Source of the DNA: Diaphorobacter caeni
GTDB taxonomy: Bacteria > Pseudomonadota > Gammaproteobacteria > Burkholderiales > Burkholderiaceae_C
Assembly (NCBI RefSeq): GCF_015354245.1
Contig: NZ_JADKYZ010000003.1
Location: 1 to 64,000, forward strand
DNA: 64,000 bases
Direction of reading: 5' to 3'
Shown here: positions 34,434-42,260 of the stretch, one piece after another
Layout: the number at the start of each line of letters is the position of its first letter
Numbering within the stretch: the first letter of the stretch is position 1
Made by a program: the position numbers and the translations under genes
Notes under the pieces: model-generated
What the model saw: only the letters and a program-made list of their open reading frames with translations
What the model was told of the DNA's origin: nothing
Database searches by the model: none

Positions 34434-35377
34434 CCCGTCCCTTCGATCTGATGCGCCGCCTGCGCGTCGCGGTGGCCTCGCTGCTGCTCTTCAGCGCCAC
34501 AGGAAGTTACGCCATCAATACCGCAACCATTGTCGGCTCGGTGGCGTCGCCCGATTGCCTGGAGTATCGGGTGGTCGGCATCTGCTACTGGCTCTACTGC
34601 ACCTGGACAGGCTGCACCGTGCGTACATCCGTCAAGGTGCGGCACTACGTACCCGATGCGGTCGTCTCCAGCTACAGCAACACGGGCGAGAACCCGTGGC
34701 TGGAAGTGCGTGCCATGAGCATGCCCAACCCATCGGCCCAAGCCGGTGGCGATGGCACCACCAACGAAGACCACGAGAACAATCTCGCCAAGTTCAAGAA
34801 CGCGGACGTCATCGGCCATCCCGGTGGCGAGGTGTTCAACCAGTTTGCGTCGTCATCGGGCTACTTCTGCGAGGGTGCGGGAACGGCGTTCATGCCGTAT
34901 CTGCTCAGCACCCTGGATACGCTGGCCTGGCGCTACAACGTGCCCGAGATGGTCTACCCGGAGGCCTTGATCCCCGGCCTGCGCGAGATCGGTGCGCGCA
35001 CCAGGCTCAACCTGTGGGGGAACGTCTATCCGCGCGGCGGCTTCCTGCACCAGGTTGACGACCACAAGGCTGGCGCGGTCGTGGCACAGCGCGCGGGCGA
35101 TGTCGTCACGCGACGCGGGCAGATCCATGTCTACCAGCCGCTGCTGGCGAACTCGCGGCCCGGCTACTGGCCTGCCGGTGCGCTGATGGAGGGCGATGCC
35201 TCGACCGGCAAGTGGCAAGAACTCACGCCCGTCCTGTCCTCGTCCTGCACGGTATTCCCACGCAGTGGCTTCCTGACGCAGGCCCAGCAAGGCGACTACG
35301 CCTGGGCGTTGTGGCGGCCCTATGCGTGTTGCCAACGCCGCGGTCAGGTGTTCCTCGGCAGCGTCGATTTCCAATAG
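34430..35377 (+). CDS. ICE protein, PFL_4710 family (TIGR03756, TraU-like)
   Basis: A 315-aa exported cysteine-rich protein (signal sequence to about residue 27, ending near SYA) with the TraU-like block CLEYRVVGICYWLYCTWTGCTV and many further cysteines expected to form disulfides. The GTG start at 34430 overlaps the previous stop codon and follows CGGAGGAA, which decides it over an in-frame extension to 34310. TraU is needed for DNA transfer rather than pilus assembly in F-like systems; the role here is by homology of position and fold. Confidence 0.89.
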   Translation: MTRPFDLMRRLRVAVASLLLFSATGSYAINTATIVGSVASPDCLEYRVVGICYWLYCTWTGCTVRTSVKVRHYVPDAVVSSYSNTGENPWLEVRAMSMPNPSAQAGGDGTTNEDHENNLAKFKNADVIGHPGGEVFNQFASSSGYFCEGAGTAFMPYLLSTLDTLAWRYNVPEMVYPEALIPGLREIGARTRLNLWGNVYPRGGFLHQVDDHKAGAVVAQRAGDVVTRRGQIHVYQPLLANSRPGYWPAGALMEGDASTGKWQELTPVLSSSCTVFPRSGFLTQAQQGDYAWALWRPYACCQRRGQVFLGSVDFQ

Positions 35378-35387
35378 GGGTACAGCG

Positions 35388-36782
35388 ATGAAGCGTCCCG
35401 AACTGATGAACCTTCCCAGCAAGGCATGCCGCCTGCTGCGCCCCTCGGTGATGGCCGTCGCGCTTGCTCTGAGCAGCGGGCTTGTGTGGGCACAGCCCAG
35501 CTACCAGACCAGCGGCACAGTCCTCGGCGATGAGGTCATGTACTCCATTGGTGGAGGCAGTGCGGTGTCCATGGGGCGTGCGGCCGGCATGCACTCGATT
35601 GGTGTCGGCGTAGGCTGGAACAGCAATCTGATCTGCGGCGACATGAGTATCCAGACGACGCTGCGCAACCAGCTCAACGGCATCACGAATGGCTTCCAGC
35701 AGATCATGAGCAACGTGATCCAGAGTGCCACCAGTGCCGTGGCGTCGCTGCCTGCGCTGATCATCCAGCGCGCTGATCCGGGCCTGTACAACCTGCTGAC
35801 CAATGGTGTGCTGCAGGCGCGGCTGGACTTTGATCGCTCGAAGCTAACATGCCGCGCGATGGCCGAAAAGATGGCCGACACGGCGGGTGGCCAGCTTGGC
35901 TGGAGCCAGGTGGCCGAAGGCATGGCGCTGCGCGATGCGGTGTTGAGCACGGATGCCGTCTCTGCGATCGAACAGGCCGAAACGCGCCGCGGCAACGACG
36001 GCGTGCCCTGGGTGGGCGGCAGCAATGCCGGTGGCGCGGGACAGCCTGCCGTCCGGGTGGTTGGCGACGTGACCCGCGCGGGCTACAACCTGGTCAACGG
36101 CCGCGGCGTGACCGACACGTCCGCCATCTCGCCCAACAGTTGCGCGAGCCTGTCCTGCCAGACCTGGACGTCGCCGCAGCAGGCCACTGAATGGGCGACA
36201 CGGGTGCTTGGGGAACAGGTGCAGCGCACCTGCGATGCCTGCACCAAGACCGAGACGGTGCCCGGCGTCGGACTGACGCCGCTGATCCAGGAAGAGTACG
36301 AGACCAAGCTGGAAGCCCTGCAGGAACTGGTTTCGGGGGCGCGCAACACGACGTTCGAGCACTTGCGTGCGGCCGGCAGCACCTCGCTGCCCATCACGCG
36401 GGGCGTGATCGAGGCGCTGCGTGACGAACCGGACAAGGAGCTGCTGGCGCGGCGCCTGGCATCGGAGGTGGCGCTGTCGTCGGTGTTGGAGAAGGCGTTG
36501 CTGCTCCAGCGCACGCTGCTGACCGGCAAGAAGGAACCCAACGTGGCGGCGAACCAGCTGGCGGTCGCGGCGGTGAACCACGAAAGCGACACGCTCGACC
36601 AGGAGATCCGCAACCTCAAGACCGAACTGGAACTGCGCCGCGAGCTGGCGAACAACTCGCCGATGGCCATCATCCAGCGCCACGGCACGCGTGCGGCCGG
36701 CTCGCGCGGAATCTACGAAGGTGATCCGGTGCCCGATCGCCTCGACCGGCTCCAGAAGGGCAATCCCGGAGGCACGCCATGA
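35388..36782 (+). CDS. ICE protein, PFL_4711 family (TIGR03755)
   Basis: A 464-aa exported protein with a signal peptide ending at VWA (about residue 35). The mature N-terminus SYQTSGTVLGDEVMYSIGGGSAV and SNLICGDMSIQTTLRNQLNGITNGFQ are family hallmarks, and the C-terminal third is helical. It resembles TraH-type assembly proteins that work with TraU and TraG in mating-pore stabilisation. It ends with an ATGA overlap to the next gene. Confidence 0.9.
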   Translation: MKRPELMNLPSKACRLLRPSVMAVALALSSGLVWAQPSYQTSGTVLGDEVMYSIGGGSAVSMGRAAGMHSIGVGVGWNSNLICGDMSIQTTLRNQLNGITNGFQQIMSNVIQSATSAVASLPALIIQRADPGLYNLLTNGVLQARLDFDRSKLTCRAMAEKMADTAGGQLGWSQVAEGMALRDAVLSTDAVSAIEQAETRRGNDGVPWVGGSNAGGAGQPAVRVVGDVTRAGYNLVNGRGVTDTSAISPNSCASLSCQTWTSPQQATEWATRVLGEQVQRTCDACTKTETVPGVGLTPLIQEEYETKLEALQELVSGARNTTFEHLRAAGSTSLPITRGVIEALRDEPDKELLARRLASEVALSSVLEKALLLQRTLLTGKKEPNVAANQLAVAAVNHESDTLDQEIRNLKTELELRRELANNSPMAIIQRHGTRAAGSRGIYEGDPVPDRLDRLQKGNPGGTP

Positions 36783-37147
36783 GCCCGATGCGCGCAACCT
36801 GGCTGCGTCAGCACGGGTTGTTCAGCCGCCGCGCGGTGAAGGCGCTGCTGTGGACGGTGGCGATCGTCGCTGCGGCCCTGGGTGCCAACATCGCCGGGAT
36901 CTATCTCGTCGGCAGCGTTGGCGGCTGGGAGCGGTGGCTGATGGCGGCCGCGGGCTACTTTCTGGTGTGGCGGTTGTGCCTGTACGGCGCGACGGCCTAT
37001 GGCTGGGTCTGGATGCGGCGTCGGCTGCTGGCGCGCGAGGCGCAAAACGGAACAGAGGTTCAGGCACGACGCCGCCTGCTGCGCAGCGAGATCGCCGGCG
37101 TCGTCGCCATCGTGGCGCTGGAAGCCAGCCTGCTGATGCAGGGCTGA
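36779..37147 (+). CDS. Small ICE inner-membrane protein (122 aa)
   Basis: A 122-aa protein with three hydrophobic segments (about residues 20-45, 52-75 and 100-120) separated by an Arg-rich cytoplasmic loop. It is wedged between the PFL_4711 and TraG-N genes and coupled to the former by ATGA, a place where PFGI-1-class elements carry a small membrane protein. No domain is recognised. Likely an accessory component of the transfer apparatus. Confidence 0.75.
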   Translation: MSPMRATWLRQHGLFSRRAVKALLWTVAIVAAALGANIAGIYLVGSVGGWERWLMAAAGYFLVWRLCLYGATAYGWVWMRRRLLAREAQNGTEVQARRRLLRSEIAGVVAIVALEASLLMQG

Positions 37148-37162
37148 GGGGAGATTCGGGCC

Positions 37163-38671
37163 ATGACTCTTTTCACCACTGACTACCTGGAGTACTACCT
37201 CACCCTCGTGTCCTGGATCGTCCATAACGGCATCTGGGCGGTGCTGGTGTCCAGCGGCGTCTTCGCGCTGCCGTTTGTGGCGATCATCGTGCAGGAATGG
37301 CTGAAGGCGCGCGCGGAAGGCGCCGACGAAGGCAACAAGGGCGTGCTCTCGGCAGCGCGCATCGAGAACCGGGTGTTCGTCGCCATCGTGGTGGTGATGT
37401 TCGCCGGCATCCCGTTCATCGACGTGGATCTCAACACCATCCGGTACGACAACTCGCGTTCGGCCCAGTGCCAGGTCAGCGTGCCGCAGCCCACGGACAC
37501 CGGCTGGTCGCAGTCCTTCAGCACCATCAACAACCAGAGTGCCAAGGTGCCGGTCTGGTGGGGTTTCATGCATGCGCTCTCGCGCGCCGTCACGGGGGCC
37601 TCGGTGGCCGCGATCCCGTGCGGCACCGACCTGCGGCAGATGCGCATGGAGATCGACGCCACGCGCATCGACGATCCGGTGCTGGCTCAGGATGTGGCGG
37701 ATTTCTCGCGCGACTGCTACGGGCCGGCGCGCGCCAAACTGTTCATGCAGCGCCCGGACCTCGATGAGACGCAGATGCACGACGTGACCTGGATCGGTTC
37801 GCGCTTCTTCACGGACACGGGCGGTTACTACGACACCTACCGCTCCAGCACGCCGCGCGACGACTGGCCCTACGACAGCACCCGCGATGCGGGGCTTGCG
37901 CAGGTGGCCAGCGGTGGCGGCTACCCTAACTGCAGGCAGTGGTGGGCCGATGGCAGCAACGGCCTGCGCGCGCGGCTGCTGGGGCAGGTGGACCCGAGCC
38001 TGTTGAATCGGCTGGCGGGCTGGGCCGGGTTCCTGAGCCGCGCCGAAGTGGACGATTCCGTGATCCGCGCGATTGCCTCGCCGCGGCAGCAGAAGCTCAA
38101 CCAGGGTGCGGTCTATACCGACTACGGCGGCCAGATCGACAAGACCTTGCCGAACATCGTGACGCGCGCGGCAGGCGATGTCGGGATGGCCGTGGGGGCG
38201 ATCGCCGCGTTCCCCGCCATGGACGTCGTGCGCCAGGCGTTGCCCATGGTGCTGGCCTTGCTCAAGATGGCGCTGGTCATCTGCATCCCGCTGGTGCTGG
38301 TCGTGGGCACCTATGACCTGAAGACGGTCATCACCGTGAGCGTCGTGCAGTTCGCGCTGTTCTTCGTGGATTTCTGGTTCCAGCTCGCTCGCTGGGTCGA
38401 CAGCACCATCCTCGATGCGCTCTATGGCTGGGGGTTCGGCTGGAACCGGCCGCACAGCAACTTCGACCCGCTGGTGGGACTGAACAATGCCTTCGGCGAC
38501 ATGCTCCTGAATTTCGTGATGGGGACGATGTTCCTGGTTTTGCCGACGTTTTGGGTCGCAGCCCTGGGATGGGCAGGCGTAAGAGCCGGTGCGCTGGCAC
38601 AGAATCTGGCGACGGGATCAAAAGAAGCGAAGGACGGTACTTCGTCGGGAGTCAACAAGGTAACGCGGTGA
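37163..38671 (+). CDS. TraG N-terminal domain protein (mating-pair stabilisation)
   Basis: A 502-aa polytopic inner-membrane protein with hydrophobic segments near residues 15-40, 70-90, and four toward the C-terminus (about 350-480). It has the TraG-N type opening LEYYLTLVSWIVHNGIWAVLVSSG and a periplasmic cysteine-containing loop. Only the N-terminal TraG part is present; the long C-terminal entry-exclusion domain of F TraG is missing, as is usual for this ICE class. It is the last gene of the second transfer operon, and AT-rich cargo starts immediately after it. Confidence 0.9.
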   Translation: MTLFTTDYLEYYLTLVSWIVHNGIWAVLVSSGVFALPFVAIIVQEWLKARAEGADEGNKGVLSAARIENRVFVAIVVVMFAGIPFIDVDLNTIRYDNSRSAQCQVSVPQPTDTGWSQSFSTINNQSAKVPVWWGFMHALSRAVTGASVAAIPCGTDLRQMRMEIDATRIDDPVLAQDVADFSRDCYGPARAKLFMQRPDLDETQMHDVTWIGSRFFTDTGGYYDTYRSSTPRDDWPYDSTRDAGLAQVASGGGYPNCRQWWADGSNGLRARLLGQVDPSLLNRLAGWAGFLSRAEVDDSVIRAIASPRQQKLNQGAVYTDYGGQIDKTLPNIVTRAAGDVGMAVGAIAAFPAMDVVRQALPMVLALLKMALVICIPLVLVVGTYDLKTVITVSVVQFALFFVDFWFQLARWVDSTILDALYGWGFGWNRPHSNFDPLVGLNNAFGDMLLNFVMGTMFLVLPTFWVAALGWAGVRAGALAQNLATGSKEAKDGTSSGVNKVTR

Positions 38672-38712
38672 CAAGCTCTATGACCGTGGCGGGGGACTGC
38701 TCCACCATAAAA

Positions 38713-38741
38713 TCGACAAAACCCCGTAATTTTGATACAAA
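38713..38741 (+). promoter_or_regulatory. Sigma70-like promoter candidate for the peptide operon
   Basis: A -35-like TCGACA (38713-38718) and a -10-like TACAAA (38736-38741) are separated by 17 bases, in an AT-rich interval immediately following the GC-rich TraG-N gene. This would give a leader of about 75 bases before the peptide start at 38823. Recognised by eye only. Confidence 0.45.
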
Positions 38742-38822
38742 CTCTTGCAGAGATGCCGCAACTGCCTTGTTGGCACTACTACGTGCGCAGGGCTGTCAAT
38801 AATCAATACGAAGGAAATGACC

Positions 38823-38996
38823 ATGCAATTGATTGAGCTGAATAACAATGTAATGCCGAACGGCGCTTCTAATGAAAATGTCTTGCGTCGGGAGGTTTTG
38901 AAACTGAGTGATCTGGATGCTGAAGCGGTGTCCGATCTGTCAGGCATGTTCGGCATGTGGAAAGAGGCCGACCACTGCGACAAGGACTTTAGCTGA
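38823..38996 (+). CDS. Candidate RiPP precursor peptide (57 aa)
   Basis: A 57-residue peptide preceded by AAGGA seven bases upstream of its start codon. A nearer ATG at 38817 is too close to the Shine-Dalgarno. The first 40 residues are leader-like: an acidic amphipathic helix with LKLSDLDAEAVSDLSG, similar in style to leader peptides that end in a double-glycine-type site, here SG at 40-41. The remaining 16 residues, MFGMWKEADHCDKDFS, hold the only Trp (46), His (51) and Cys (52), along with Phe43 and Phe56. The next three genes are an LRR protein, a JmjC-type oxygenase and a SPASM radical SAM enzyme, tightly coupled. Precursor status is inferred from size, leader character and neighbours. 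Confidence 0.6.
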   Translation: MQLIELNNNVMPNGASNENVLRREVLKLSDLDAEAVSDLSGMFGMWKEADHCDKDFS

Positions 38997-39016
38997 TCTG
39001 CTGCTCGCAATTTCGC

Positions 39017-40228
39017 ATGGATGAATCCCTGCTGCTCGTCTCGGGGCTGCCCAGGGAGACCGAGGGGGAAGCTTTACTCGTCGAGGCCCTGAGCGCTCAG
39101 GGCGTCAAGCCTCATCTTAGTCGACTGTCCGATCACGAGCTTGCAACGCGCGATGGTGCTAGCTATCCGGTTGTTGTGCTGCTGTTGCCGATTTTTGGCG
39201 ACAACGATCTTACGGACAAAGTACACATTCACCTCGCCCGCCTAGCGTCGTGCGATAGTTATCGTGAATGCGCCATTGTGGTGGTCGCGCATGGCGATCG
39301 TCATGCATCAGACGAATTCGTCACTCCCGAAACGCCATTCAGCATCAAAGTCAGTCGTCTTTTCAGTGGTGTCGGCATCTTTGAGATGCTGGAGATCAAG
39401 CTCGATCGGTTCACCGCTGTCGCCCTGGCTAGCGAGATTTTGAATCTAGCCGATGCGACGAGCTTTAGCGATGTATTCGAATTGAACTGCATTGCCCGCC
39501 TCTTGCCGCGAGCGCCCCAGTGGAATGCGCGCAAGCGTATGCTTGACTTCTACGACTCCTGCGCCGGAATCAGCCTTTTGAAGCCTGCCGAGCGTGCAAT
39601 TCGGAAGCGTATCGCAAGCCATATTCAAGTAATCTCTCCACGCATCCTGAAGATGACTCACGCCGGTCTCGGTGACGACGCGCTAGATGATCTGGGGGAT
39701 ACGCTTCATGCTGAAGTAATCGATCTTGGCAGTAATGCTTTTTCATGGGATGGACTTGTGTCGAAGTTGGACACTTGTCGGTGGCTTGGCTTGGCGGCAA
39801 ACGGCATCAAGCAGATGCCCCTCACGCAGCTGCCGCGAGGACTAGAGTATCTCTATCTGCAAAAAAATGATCTTCATGAATTTGCAGCGATGCCTGTGGA
39901 AGTGGCACGAATTAAGTCGCTCAGCCTTTATCGCAATCGACTGACTACCTTTGATTGGCCCGCAGGGCACTCGGCCCTTTCTCGACTCAACCTTGGTGCG
40001 AATCCGCTCGTATCCCTGCCCGAAACGCTAAGTGAGTGTGCCGCACTGGAGTCTCTTGGCTTGGCCAGAACGCAGATCTCGTGTTTGCCTGAGTGGGTCT
40101 TTTCCATTCAGAATCTGCGCGAACTAGATATCAGCTACATCGAAGACCGGATTCCGCCAACACAGATCGCGCATCTGCGCGCACGACGTGTATCGTTAAT
40201 TACACGGCCCGGTTTGGTAATGCCATGA
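39017..40228 (+). CDS. Leucine-rich-repeat protein of the candidate RiPP operon
   Basis: A 403-aa protein. The C-terminal half (about residues 235-390) is a solenoid of LRRs with repeats such as LEYLYLQKNDLHEF, LKSLSLYRNRLTTF-like, LSRLNLGANPLVSL and LESLGLARTQISCL, ending LRELDISYIEDRIPPTQ. The N-terminal 150 residues look like an alpha/beta Rossmannoid domain (LLLVSGLPRE, PVVVLLLPIF, ECAIVVVAHGD) that I cannot name. It starts 20 bases after the peptide gene and overlaps the oxygenase start codon (ATGA). A role in recognising the precursor or scaffolding the two enzymes is inference; an immunity or target-binding role is an alternative. Confidence 0.7.
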   Translation: MDESLLLVSGLPRETEGEALLVEALSAQGVKPHLSRLSDHELATRDGASYPVVVLLLPIFGDNDLTDKVHIHLARLASCDSYRECAIVVVAHGDRHASDEFVTPETPFSIKVSRLFSGVGIFEMLEIKLDRFTAVALASEILNLADATSFSDVFELNCIARLLPRAPQWNARKRMLDFYDSCAGISLLKPAERAIRKRIASHIQVISPRILKMTHAGLGDDALDDLGDTLHAEVIDLGSNAFSWDGLVSKLDTCRWLGLAANGIKQMPLTQLPRGLEYLYLQKNDLHEFAAMPVEVARIKSLSLYRNRLTTFDWPAGHSALSRLNLGANPLVSLPETLSECAALESLGLARTQISCLPEWVFSIQNLRELDISYIEDRIPPTQIAHLRARRVSLITRPGLVMP

Positions 40229-41130
40229 GTGAAGAAACCAATTCCCTCCTTCAGTTCCTGCTGGGCGATATGCCAACGCCACGCTTTTTTAGCGAGGCCT
40301 ATGGTAAGCGCCCGCTGCATATCACTGGTTCGCCAGACAAGTTTGCGCATCTCTTTGCGCTGAGCGATCTCAATGCCATCCTCAACTTTTCGTCGCTACT
40401 GTACCCCCGCGTCCGAGTCACCGATCATCGCAACACGCTCCACAAATATGATCTGATCGACGACAAGGATCGGTACAGCAATAACCTCAACAACGAACTG
40501 AATCGGAAGAAGATTCTGCTGGCCATCGCCCGTGGCGGCACCCTCGTATACGATCGCATCCAGGAGTGTCACCCGCCGCTTGAGTCATTTGTCGACCAGC
40601 TCAGTGAAGAGACTCAAACCCGCGTAAGCGTCAACGGTTACTACACTGCTCGGCGTACGCAGGGGGTTAACGTTCATTTCGACCGGCACGATGTTTTTGC
40701 CATCCAGATCCATGGCAGCAAGCGTTGGTTTTATCGCGAGGACTCGCATGTGCTGTCTCGCTCGATGCGCCACCAGTCTGTACCGCCGGTGGATGAAAAT
40801 TTCACTGGCTGGCAGTCCGTGCTCTTGAAGCAGGGCGACGTGTTCTATTGCCCGCGGGGGATCTGGCACTTTACGCAGACAGAGGAAAATCATTCCGCCC
40901 ATCTGGCGCTCGGTTGGTATCCGTTGACGCTCGGGGATTGGATCAAGAAATTAGAGTCGTATCCGGAGATTGGGGAGCTGCTGGAGGAGTATGTGCAGCA
41001 ACCATGCATGAAAGGCACTTCAATGCAAAACACCACCGCGCTCGACAACCTGATTAATGCGTTGCGTAACGAGGCCAGTCGCCCCTTTCCCCCGCTCACG
41101 CGGCCACGACCATATCTCGAGCTGGAATGA
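40225..41130 (+). CDS. JmjC/cupin-type 2-oxoglutarate Fe(II) oxygenase, peptide-modifying candidate
   Basis: A 301-aa protein of the ribosomal-oxygenase-like JmjC family (compare YcfD/RoxA). The iron-binding HxD is HFD at 151-153 in VNVHFDRHDVFAIQIHGSKRW, and the distal histidine is H215 in CPRGIWHFTQ, completing the HxD...H triad. YcfD-type enzymes hydroxylate arginine or histidine side chains of ribosomal proteins; here the obvious substrate is the adjacent 57-aa peptide, which carries single His and Cys residues and several Asp. The start at 40225 overlaps the LRR stop; an upstream in-frame extension lies inside the LRR gene and is rejected. Confidence 0.8.
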   Translation: MSEETNSLLQFLLGDMPTPRFFSEAYGKRPLHITGSPDKFAHLFALSDLNAILNFSSLLYPRVRVTDHRNTLHKYDLIDDKDRYSNNLNNELNRKKILLAIARGGTLVYDRIQECHPPLESFVDQLSEETQTRVSVNGYYTARRTQGVNVHFDRHDVFAIQIHGSKRWFYREDSHVLSRSMRHQSVPPVDENFTGWQSVLLKQGDVFYCPRGIWHFTQTEENHSAHLALGWYPLTLGDWIKKLESYPEIGELLEEYVQQPCMKGTSMQNTTALDNLINALRNEASRPFPPLTRPRPYLELE

Positions 41131-42161
41131 TGGAGCAGTTCTATTTCGTTATCACGGAACGCTGCAACCTAACGTGTTCGCATTGCATTCGCGACTCATC
41201 TCCTTACCGCGACGAAACTGCGGAAACTGGCATGATCAAAAATGCGTTAACGCAGATTGCGCGCAGCCATCCAGAAAGCCTGGTGTTGCTGAGCGGCGGA
41301 GAGCCGACGCTGCATCGTCGTTTCCGGGAGCTACTTGATTTCGGGCTGCAACTCGGACTGTCCATTACCATCAATACGAATGGAGTGACCTCGTTCTTCA
41401 ACGAGCGGACGCTGAAGGAGCTGCCACGACATGCACGTCTATCCGTGCAAGTATCGTTGGATGGCGACGAGGCGATGCATGACGCAATTCGCGGCCCTGA
41501 CTCCTACCGTAAGGCCGTGCGAACTCTACGAAGACTCGTAGAACATGGCATTCGCTGCAGCGTCTCAACCACGGTCGTGGATGTCGACTTCATGGCACGT
41601 GCTGATGCTTTCATCGCCTCGTTGGACGTGCTCGGATTGGCCCATATTGCCATCAAACGGGCGACTTATGCGGGCAGGGCTGCGAGCGGTGTACACATAG
41701 ATGGGAGAAAGTGGAACGAACATGTCTACCGTTTGCGAGCGCTACCGACGAAGACGCGCCTGAAAATGATGCCAATGTACGACTTTGATCGACTCGATGA
41801 GCTTTCAGATGATGTACTGGCCGCGCTTGAATTGCCCCCGTCGGCAACAAATTGCGGGGCAGGTACGGCGAAGGTCTATATCTATACCAACGGAGACGTG
41901 TGCTCGTGTACCTGCTTCAAGGATCGGCCGATGGGAAATCTGTATCGATCAGACCTCGACGTAATTCTCACTAAGCCGTCGAGCATTCAGGTCAAGCATC
42001 CCGCTTGCAACACTTGTCGCTATTTCAGGCTGTGCCGCGGTGGCTGCTTAGGCAGCGGCTATCAAACTACGGGGATAATCGGAATGCCCGACCCGCGCTG
42101 CCCCAAGGTCGCCAGCCCAGACGGGCGTCGCGAAAAAATCATAAATTTACAGCACCTTTAA
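41127..42161 (+). CDS. SPASM-domain radical SAM peptide-modifying enzyme
   Basis: A 344-aa radical SAM protein. The [4Fe-4S] motif CNLTCSHC (Cys13, 17, 20) is followed by the GGEP motif in LLSGGEPTLH and by TNGVTS. The C-terminal SPASM region has clustered cysteines: NCGAGTAKVYIYTNGDVCSCTCF, CNTCRYFRLCRGGC and DPRCP, sufficient for auxiliary iron-sulfur clusters. SPASM radical SAM proteins beside a small peptide gene usually install sactionine or ether/cyclophane cross-links. It overlaps the oxygenase gene by four bases. The natural substrate is predicted to be the peptide at 38823. Confidence 0.87.
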   Translation: MMEQFYFVITERCNLTCSHCIRDSSPYRDETAETGMIKNALTQIARSHPESLVLLSGGEPTLHRRFRELLDFGLQLGLSITINTNGVTSFFNERTLKELPRHARLSVQVSLDGDEAMHDAIRGPDSYRKAVRTLRRLVEHGIRCSVSTTVVDVDFMARADAFIASLDVLGLAHIAIKRATYAGRAASGVHIDGRKWNEHVYRLRALPTKTRLKMMPMYDFDRLDELSDDVLAALELPPSATNCGAGTAKVYIYTNGDVCSCTCFKDRPMGNLYRSDLDVILTKPSSIQVKHPACNTCRYFRLCRGGCLGSGYQTTGIIGMPDPRCPKVASPDGRREKIINLQHL

Positions 42162-42260
42162 CCAGAACGGGAGCCCACATGTGTTTACTGAAATAGCGCT
42201 TAGCTGCAAGGATTTATATGAAACATGTGAGCCAGAGTTGGAGCTCACCGGCGAAATCAA

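Noticed and set aside
36713-38455. 580-codon minus-strand frame opposite the TraG-N gene
   Set aside because: Shadow; the product is low-complexity His/Arg/Ala-rich and crosses a gene boundary.
38817-38819. ATG at 38817 as the peptide start
   Set aside because: The Shine-Dalgarno AAGG would lie only three bases upstream; the ATG at 38823 has proper spacing.
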